Both the position numbers and the translations under genes were made by a program. The notes beneath the pieces are model-generated. The model did not search any database and was not told the DNA's origin. It worked only from the letters and a program-made list of their open reading frames with translations. From Candidatus Gorgonimonas leptogorgiae (lineage in GTDB: Bacteria; Pseudomonadota; Gammaproteobacteria; Pseudomonadales; Endozoicomonadaceae): a DNA stretch of 11,123 nucleotides. The number at the start of each line of letters is the position of its first letter. The first letter of the stretch is position 1. Positions 6,357-11,123 of this stretch are shown piece after piece. Location: NCBI GenBank assembly GCA_929200515.1, contig CAKNAD010000078.1:1-11123 (forward strand), given 5' to 3'.

Positions 6357-7820
6357 TTACTTACCTAATGCATGTCTAACACGTAAACCATATTCACTAT
6401 TAGCAGCAGAAAAATGCTCAACCATCTTTTGTTGGGTGCTTGTACTCACAACTTTTAACGTACTGTGGATGTTAGAAATTAATCTTAGTTTTTCATCTTC
6501 CGGCAATAGACAATATAAATCACCGGCTTGGCTAAAATCATCTTGGTTATAACGACTATAGCGATCAGCCTCACCATCTAAACCTAATGGTGGTTCAACA
6601 AATTCTGCTTGCTCTTGCAAACCATTATTACTATTTGGACCATAGTTGCTACTAGCATCACCACCAGTTTGGCTACCTGAGAATGGACATTGCGTACCCG
6701 CCATAGCACCTCCTCGCTGATGGTGATTGGCGGTTGTGGCATGTGGACAATTGACAGGCAGTTGATTATAGTTAGCACCAATACGATAACGCTGAGCATC
6801 AGCATAGGCAAATAAACGTGCCTGTAGCATTTTATCTGGCGACACGCCAATACCTGGAACTAAATTACTTGGTGCTAATGCAACTTGCTCAACTTCAGCA
6901 AAATAATTTTCTGGCATGCGGTTTAGCTCAAGCTCACCAATTTCAATTAATGGGTAATCTGCATGTGACCATACTTTTGTTAGATCAAATGGGTTAATCT
7001 TGTAAGTATTAGCTTCTGCTTCTGGCATTATCTGCACTTTGACCGCCCACTTAGGGAAATTGCCATCTTGAATAGCTACGACCATATCACGTTGTGATGA
7101 ATCAGGATCGATACCTTTAAGAATGTCTGCTTGTTCAGCTGTTAAGTTAGCTATACCTTGCTTGGTTTTAAAGTGAAATTTAACCCAAAACCGCTCGCCT
7201 TGGGCATTCCAAAATGAAAATGTATGTGAGCCATAACCATGCATTTGGCGATAGTTGGCAGGAATACCACGATCAGACATCAATATTGTTACCTGATGTA
7301 TGGACTCGGGGTTTAAAGCCCAAAAATCCCACATTGCATGCGGATCTTTAAGGTTAGTTTGTGGGTTACGTTTTTGAGTATGAATAAAATCAGGAAATTT
7401 AATACCATCACGCAAAAAAAATGTTGGGGTATTATTACCAACTATATCGTGGTTGCCGCGCTTAGTGTAAAAGCGCAGACCAAAACCACGTGGATCGCGC
7501 TCGGCATCTGCAGAACCCATTTCGCCACCAACCGTTGAAAAACGTACAAATGTTTCAGTTTGCTTGCCAACATCATTAAAATGATCCGCAATGGTGTATC
7601 TACTCAGATCACAAGTTAATGTAAATTTACCATAAACCCCTGTGCCTTTGGCATGAACAATGCGCTCTGGAATACGCTCACGATTAAAGTGAGCGAGCTT
7701 TTCAATTAAATGCCAATCTTGCAGTAGCAGTGGACCACGCTTACCAGCTGAAAGTGAATTTTGGTCGTCGCTAACAGGTGCACCATTTTGCGCGGTAAGT
7801 GTTTGCTTTTGATAGCTCAT
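6357..7820 (-). CDS. katA: Monofunctional heme catalase KatA
   Basis: The 487-residue protein splits hydrogen peroxide into water and oxygen, and has the length of small-subunit catalases. The distal catalytic His is His56 (Arg-Ile-Val-His-Ala), the distal Asn lies in Gly-Asn-Asn-Thr-Pro (128-132), and the heme-ligating Tyr is Tyr339 in Arg-Leu-Phe-Ala-Tyr (335-339). The Phe-Ile-His-Thr-Gln-Lys-Arg-Asn-Pro stretch (145-153) is also characteristic. Residues 370-405 are unusually rich in Gly, Ser and Asn. A strong agaggg ribosome binding site sits 4 bases before the ATG, and a promoter candidate lies at 7841-7869. Parts of the gene are much richer in G+C than the flanks (32 of 60 bases at 7441-7500, against 12 of 60 at 8221-8280), which may mean horizontal gain or selection for expression. 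It would protect against host or metabolic peroxide. Confidence 0.97.
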   Translation of the reverse strand: MSYQKQTLTAQNGAPVSDDQNSLSAGKRGPLLLQDWHLIEKLAHFNRERIPERIVHAKGTGVYGKFTLTCDLSRYTIADHFNDVGKQTETFVRFSTVGGEMGSADAERDPRGFGLRFYTKRGNHDIVGNNTPTFFLRDGIKFPDFIHTQKRNPQTNLKDPHAMWDFWALNPESIHQVTILMSDRGIPANYRQMHGYGSHTFSFWNAQGERFWVKFHFKTKQGIANLTAEQADILKGIDPDSSQRDMVVAIQDGNFPKWAVKVQIMPEAEANTYKINPFDLTKVWSHADYPLIEIGELELNRMPENYFAEVEQVALAPSNLVPGIGVSPDKMLQARLFAYADAQRYRIGANYNQLPVNCPHATTANHHQRGGAMAGTQCPFSGSQTGGDASSNYGPNSNNGLQEQAEFVEPPLGLDGEADRYSRYNQDDFSQAGDLYCLLPEDEKLRLISNIHSTLKVVSTSTQQKMVEHFSAANSEYGLRVRHALGK

Positions 7821-7840
7821 AACACCCTCTAATCTTAGTT

Positions 7841-7869
7841 GTAATAAAACTAAAGTTTGATTAAATCAA
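7841..7869 (-). promoter_or_regulatory. Candidate katA promoter with overlapping dyad
   Basis: On the minus strand TTGATT (7864-7869) and TATTAC (7841-7846) are separated by exactly 17 bases, a fair sigma-70 pair about 20 bases before the katA ATG. The -35 region overlaps the perfect dyad ttgatt-a-aatcaa (7857-7869), a possible operator. The same 13 bases, inverted, occur in the centre of the palindromic element near 1887-1899. Confidence 0.45.
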
Positions 7870-7884
7870 TTAGTGCTAAGTCTT

Positions 7885-8022
7885 TTAATACTTTACGATT
7901 TTTATAAAGTTAAAAGAGTTAACAAAATTATAACTATGTTGTTGATATACAAGATGCAACTCTACCCCAGCTTCTATTATCGATGTTTCACCATTTTGAT
8001 TAATCGAAAAGCTATCTTTTTT
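7885..8022 (-). pseudogene. Possible 45-codon gene relic upstream of katA
   Basis: A frame of 45 codons runs from just after a stop codon (8023-8025) to TAA at 7885-7887. It has no ATG start. Its middle reads Asn-Gly-Glu-Thr-Ser-Ile-Ile-Glu-Ala-Gly-Val-Glu-Leu, with a protein-like mix of residues and more G+C than its flanks. It may be the tail of a decayed gene or chance. I recognise no family. Confidence 0.2.
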
Positions 8023-8233
8023 CTATGCATGCTTTATCGAATATACAAATAACAAATAAAATAACACAATATTTACACACGAAGACAAATATATATTTAC
8101 GTTTTATACACAAATCATGTGTTTTTAACTATCTTCTTATACAAAGTGTCATTTTGTTAGGCGTATGTAATTATAAAAAGTATAATTGTTATCAAACAAA
8201 GTACCTATTGTGTTATTATTTATCACTAGCTAA

Positions 8234-10273
8234 TCATTTATCTTTTTTATTAACATTAAAGATTAAAAATAATGGCATTGTTATTTTAAATATATCATCT
8301 GTATTTTCAAGAAAAGACTCTATATTTTTTATTTCTGAAATAGAACTACTTGGCATCATTTTATCCTCTGAGTAATGATTTCTTTGTGTAGCTGTTGCTT
8401 CTTCCGTACTAGCAACATTATTTTTTATTAAAGCAGATGGCGGAATATCATACATCGGCTGATTTACAACAGATAAAGGAACATCATATAAGGCTAAATT
8501 AGATTTTGGAACATCATATATTGATTGATTTACAGCAGATGGAGGAACATCATATAACGCTAAATTAGATTTTGGAGCATCATACAGCTCTTGATCATTT
8601 AAGTAATTATGTGTTGAAGTGTTGCTTGGTTGTAACATATAGTTGCTAACTGAAAGTTGTTTATTTTTATTGCTATCTGTAGATACAAGAGGGGTACTGT
8701 AAGAAAACATAAGAGATACCATAATTGCAAAATTAACGTTTTCTAATTTCATGCTACGCTGTCCATTATTTATTAATTTATGCAATTTATAATCTGTAAA
8801 TAATGTAAATAAATCACTACCGGCATCATCTTGTGTTTCTTCTATTTTATAATATTTAGTATATTGGTAATTGGCTATAAAAAAAGTAATAATAGCTATA
8901 TAGTAACCATTATACTGATAAGTCTCATTATGCATTTCTTGCGTTTTAGGGGTTGAACTTTCAAAATTATATAGTATAAATTTTAATTTGCTAAGATCAA
9001 TAAAGTATTCTTTTAGCATTTTAATTTTAATTAATATTACCCCATAAATATATTCATTAGTAAAAGATAAAATACGGTCTTGGAACTGTGAAAAAGTATT
9101 TTTTTGTATTTTATAAAAATCAAGCAAGCAATAATTAGAATTTTTAATATTTTGATTATAAATACTTAACATAAATTTAGATGCTTTGTTATAATCTTTA
9201 ATAAAACTTACATTATGCATTATGTCTTTATCATATAAAAAAATAAGCTGTAACTTAGTGAGCACGCTAACCGCTAAATATATTCCTGTAATATAATGAT
9301 TATGCAATGGTATTTCCATCTTTTTATGAGTAGCTTTACCTATTTGATTAATCATTTTAGTAATTATAGCCTGTTTAATAATCAAACTTATATGGACATA
9401 GTTTTCTTCATCTTCATCTCCATATGCTTGATAAACAGACCAAGGATCTTGCATATCATCTTCTTGTTGCATTAAGTAATAAGCTGTATAATAACCTATA
9501 TATTTAATATTAGAGTCAGTAAAAAGAAAACTTAAGAAGTCATTTACTTTAGCTAGATAATGATTAGAATATAATTCATTTTGAGTATCACATACTTCAG
9601 GCTGATAATAACTTAATATTAATGATTTCCTATCTTCATTTTCAAGCACTACACAAAAAAAATCGTCTGATACAAGTTCATTTAACGGATCATCATTGTT
9701 TTCCCCTTGGACTGTTGGAGAATTAGTCTCTGATAACATGCCTTGGATATATTTATGTACTTGATATACGCTATTACGTTTTATAGTATTATTTTCTAAG
9801 TTAGCAATACTAGTGTTGGTATCATTGCATAAATCACTTGTATGGTCTAAATTTATGCTTGCTTGATCTATTTTAGCATCTGTTATTGGATTCTCTTTTT
9901 CTTTCATTTTATAGCGTTTTTTTTTACGACTTTTTTTTCTACTTAAGCTACCAAATATATTCTTTATTCTGCAAAACTGTTTTTTAAATATATTTTTATT
10001 ATAGAAATAATTATCTTGTCTTTTTATTCTTACTACCTGATTTTTTTGATAGTCACTTTGTGGTAATGTGGATTTGTATTCTAAAACATTTTTTAAATTA
10101 TGTTTAGGGGTTATGTTTGCTTTATTCGTAGGTAACTGAGTTATACTGGTTTCTTTATTTATTATTTGTGGATAAACATTATCGGGTTCTATCATACATT
10201 TACCAACAGCTCCAAGAAAAACAACATAAAATAATAATATCTTAGTTATAAATAATTTAATTGGTTTGATCAT
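8234..10273 (-). CDS. Exported hypothetical protein with five YDxP motifs, candidate effector
   Basis: I recognise no overall family for this 679-residue protein. The N-terminus (4-25) is a signal-like hydrophobic segment after two lysines, ending near Gly-Ala-Val-Gly-Lys-Cys; Lys before Cys makes a lipoprotein signal unlikely. A very basic patch at 112-125 (Arg-Lys-Lys-Ser-Arg-Lys-Lys-Lys-Arg) resembles a nuclear localisation signal. Residues 200-530 look helical and rich in Tyr, Ile and Lys. Tyr-Asp-x-Pro motifs start at Tyr564, 574, 586, 596 and 608, with spacings of 10, 12, 10 and 12. In animal p130Cas, phosphorylated YDxP motifs bind Crk/Nck-type SH2 domains, so a role as a host-phosphorylated scaffold is inferred. 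A short hydrophobic stretch (664-674) precedes a lysine-rich end. The ATG follows aagg by 11 bases. The gene is divergent from rsmD and stands alone. Which secretion route would be used is not visible. Confidence 0.85.
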   Translation of the reverse strand: MIKPIKLFITKILLFYVVFLGAVGKCMIEPDNVYPQIINKETSITQLPTNKANITPKHNLKNVLEYKSTLPQSDYQKNQVVRIKRQDNYFYNKNIFKKQFCRIKNIFGSLSRKKSRKKKRYKMKEKENPITDAKIDQASINLDHTSDLCNDTNTSIANLENNTIKRNSVYQVHKYIQGMLSETNSPTVQGENNDDPLNELVSDDFFCVVLENEDRKSLILSYYQPEVCDTQNELYSNHYLAKVNDFLSFLFTDSNIKYIGYYTAYYLMQQEDDMQDPWSVYQAYGDEDEENYVHISLIIKQAIITKMINQIGKATHKKMEIPLHNHYITGIYLAVSVLTKLQLIFLYDKDIMHNVSFIKDYNKASKFMLSIYNQNIKNSNYCLLDFYKIQKNTFSQFQDRILSFTNEYIYGVILIKIKMLKEYFIDLSKLKFILYNFESSTPKTQEMHNETYQYNGYYIAIITFFIANYQYTKYYKIEETQDDAGSDLFTLFTDYKLHKLINNGQRSMKLENVNFAIMVSLMFSYSTPLVSTDSNKNKQLSVSNYMLQPSNTSTHNYLNDQELYDAPKSNLALYDVPPSAVNQSIYDVPKSNLALYDVPLSVVNQPMYDIPPSALIKNNVASTEEATATQRNHYSEDKMMPSSSISEIKNIESFLENTDDIFKITMPLFLIFNVNKKDK
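8441..8584 (-). repeat. In-frame 66-base tandem repeat encoding YDxP motifs
   Basis: Two 66-base units (8519-8584 and 8453-8518 on the minus strand) and a partial third encode alternating blocks: a 10-residue YDxP-Lys-Ser-Asn-Leu-Ala-Leu block and a 12-residue YDVP block ending Val-Asn-Gln. The nucleotide copies remain close, so the array probably grew by recent duplication. Tyr, Asp and Pro are kept in all five motifs while the third position varies (Ala, Val, Val, Val, Ile). Confidence 0.9.
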
Positions 10274-10405
10274 TATACATTATGCCTTGTATTTATTATT
10301 TTTATTTATTATGCTACCTTAACTTAGATCTTAGTACAAATTTATTCTTTACCTATACACTATTATTTGTAATACTACTATCAACTTTAAGATGCTTAGG
10401 TTATT

Positions 10406-10425
10406 AAAAACTGAAGCAGTTTTTT
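10406..10425 (+). other. Short hairpin with T-run upstream of rsmD
   Basis: aaaaactg and cagttttt form an 8-base stem with a 3-base loop and a sixth T, ending 27 bases before the rsmD ATG. It looks like a weak terminator or attenuator but has only three G-C pairs, and no plus-strand gene precedes it within the window's intergenic region. Confidence 0.25.
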
Positions 10426-10452
10426 ACGTAATTAAACTGATAAATGAATTAA

Positions 10453-11058
10453 ATGAAGAAGAAAATAGGCCGTAATTTATGCAACATAGACAACAAATTA
10501 ACTAAATTAAGAATAATCTCTGGCAAGTGGCGTAATAGAAAATTAGACTTCATGCACAATGTTAATTTAAGACCAACACCAGAAAGAATTCGTGAAACTG
10601 TTTTTAACTGGATAACAAATTACATTCATAATGCTAACGTACTTGATTGTTTTGCAGGAAGTGGCATTTTTGCTATAGAAGCTTTATCTCGAGGTGCTGC
10701 AACAGCTACTATTATCGATAACTCTGCTATTGCTATTAGCAATATTAACAACAATATAAACAAGATAGGTATTAGTAACATAGATGTTATTAATCAGGAT
10801 TGCTTGTTACATCTACAAAAAAATAAACAAAATATTAAATACGATCTAGTTTTTATTGATCCACCATTTCATAAAAATATGTTAGATAAAACATGTGCAT
10901 TGCTAAACGACAATAATTTCATCTGTACGGGATCGTTAATTTACACAGAATCGGAAATAGGTATAGAAAATATTTCCGCCCCTATTAATTGGCGCTTAAT
11001 TAAGAGTAAAACTTCTAAATCTATCAGCTACCAATTATGGCAAGTAGAAAGTATATAA
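10453..11058 (+). CDS. rsmD: 16S rRNA (guanine-966-N2)-methyltransferase RsmD
   Basis: RsmD methylates N2 of guanine 966 in 16S rRNA, using S-adenosylmethionine during small-subunit assembly. The 201-residue protein has the family features in order: Ile-Ser-Gly-Lys-Trp-Arg (22-27), Leu-Arg-Pro-Thr-Pro-Glu-Arg-Ile-Arg-Glu (39-48), the SAM-binding Asp-Cys-Phe-Ala-Gly-Ser-Gly (65-71) and the catalytic Asp-Pro-Pro-Phe (136-139). Length is normal. The first 18 residues are slightly longer than usual and no ribosome binding site is visible before the ATG; a tiny ATG-Asn-stop frame lies just upstream. No later start fits, as the conserved region begins at about residue 19. The stop codon abuts a TnpB-like fragment, which suggests an insertion right at the gene's end that left rsmD intact. 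Confidence 0.95.
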   Translation: MKKKIGRNLCNIDNKLTKLRIISGKWRNRKLDFMHNVNLRPTPERIRETVFNWITNYIHNANVLDCFAGSGIFAIEALSRGAATATIIDNSAIAISNINNNINKIGISNIDVINQDCLLHLQKNKQNIKYDLVFIDPPFHKNMLDKTCALLNDNNFICTGSLIYTESEIGIENISAPINWRLIKSKTSKSISYQLWQVESI

Positions 11059-11123
11059 AGGTTTATCAAAAAGGTACAGCAGATAATCACGGCAAGAACG
11101 TAAAAGCCAAATCTGGCTTAAAC
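11058..11123 (+). pseudogene. TnpB (IS200/IS605 OrfB)-like fragment, 5' truncated, runs off window
   Basis: In the frame beginning aag at 11058, 22 residues can be read, including Lys-Gly-Thr, then His-Gly-Lys-Asn-Val-Lys-Ala-Lys-Ser-Gly-Leu-Asn. This matches, from memory, the segment of TnpB/OrfB proteins of IS200/IS605-type elements that precedes the Ser-Ile-Leu-Asp-Gln-Gly-Trp region. The frame continues beyond the window. Upstream, the same frame only reaches an ATG at 11037 inside rsmD, so the N-terminal two thirds of TnpB are missing. TnpB is an RNA-guided nuclease relative of Cas12; this piece lacks visible catalytic motifs. The family call rests on a short stretch. Confidence 0.55.

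Larger units (their letters stand above)
7821..8233. other. Spacer between the 679-residue protein gene and katA
   Basis: This 413-base spacer carries the katA leader and promoter candidate at its katA end and the possible relic listed separately. A plus-strand frame from 8025 crosses it into the large gene but is low-complexity and antisense, so I do not call it. No clear terminator for the large gene is seen. Confidence 0.6.

Noticed and set aside
6584..6850. Minus-strand open frame inside katA
   Set aside because: It is a second frame of a clear catalase gene with full-length homology; nothing supports independent coding.
8025..8375. Plus-strand open frame of 116 codons
   Set aside because: It overlaps the 3' end of the large minus-strand gene, is dominated by Leu, Ile, Tyr and Asn as expected from AT-rich DNA, and has no ribosome binding site.
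8441..8584. EPIYA-type motifs in the large protein
   Set aside because: None has Glu-Pro before and Ala after the tyrosine; the constant part is Tyr-Asp-x-Pro, which is a different SH2-binding class.
10192..10206. Lipoprotein signal ending Gly-Lys-Cys in the 679-residue protein
   Set aside because: Lys directly before Cys does not fit the lipobox, which needs Gly, Ala or Ser there.

Overview
The window is AT-rich and reads as a chromosome piece from a gammaproteobacterium, probably a host-associated or intracellular one. Taxonomic evidence is limited: a LigB-type DNA ligase with the enterobacterial-style N-terminus, a fabD-fabG pair with acpP nearby, and rsmD. The host-associated reading is inference. 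It rests on long repeat-littered spacers, a broken-up fatty acid cluster, a transposon remnant, and two unrecognised proteins with features of secreted effectors.

Layout, left to right. At 5-1078 (+) is a 357-residue protein with weak resemblance to the catalytic core of ADP-ribosyltransferase-like effectors (OspC/CopC type). A repeat-bearing spacer follows. acpP (1471-1731, -) encodes acyl carrier protein. An 800-base spacer (1732-2531) holds a pair of inverted, internally palindromic elements and a second repeat family. fabG and fabD (2532-4243, -) encode two further steps of type II fatty acid synthesis. ligB (4549-6291, -) is an NAD+-dependent DNA ligase with an apparent signal peptide. 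katA (6357-7820, -) is a heme catalase, partly richer in G+C than its surroundings, with a good promoter and ribosome binding site. At 8234-10273 (-) is a 679-residue protein with an N-terminal signal sequence, a very basic NLS-like patch and five tandem YDxP motifs. rsmD (10453-11058, +) encodes the 16S rRNA m2G966 methyltransferase. The window ends inside a TnpB-like fragment (11058-11123, +) that abuts the rsmD stop codon.

FabD loads malonyl groups onto the AcpP carrier and FabG reduces the resulting 3-ketoacyl chains. In E. coli their genes sit in one run with fabH and fabF; here acpP is cut off from fabG by repeats, and fabH and fabF are not in the window. LigB, KatA and RsmD are unrelated housekeeping or stress functions.

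The most notable item is the 679-residue protein. Its alternating 10- and 12-residue spacing of Tyr-Asp-x-Pro resembles the substrate domain of animal p130Cas, whose phosphorylated YDxP motifs recruit Crk-type SH2 domains. With the signal sequence and basic patch, it is a candidate secreted scaffold that mimics a host adaptor. The flanking repeats are the second point: one ~100-base palindromic element appears to have been inserted into one copy of another repeat whose unfilled copy lies about 1 kb away.
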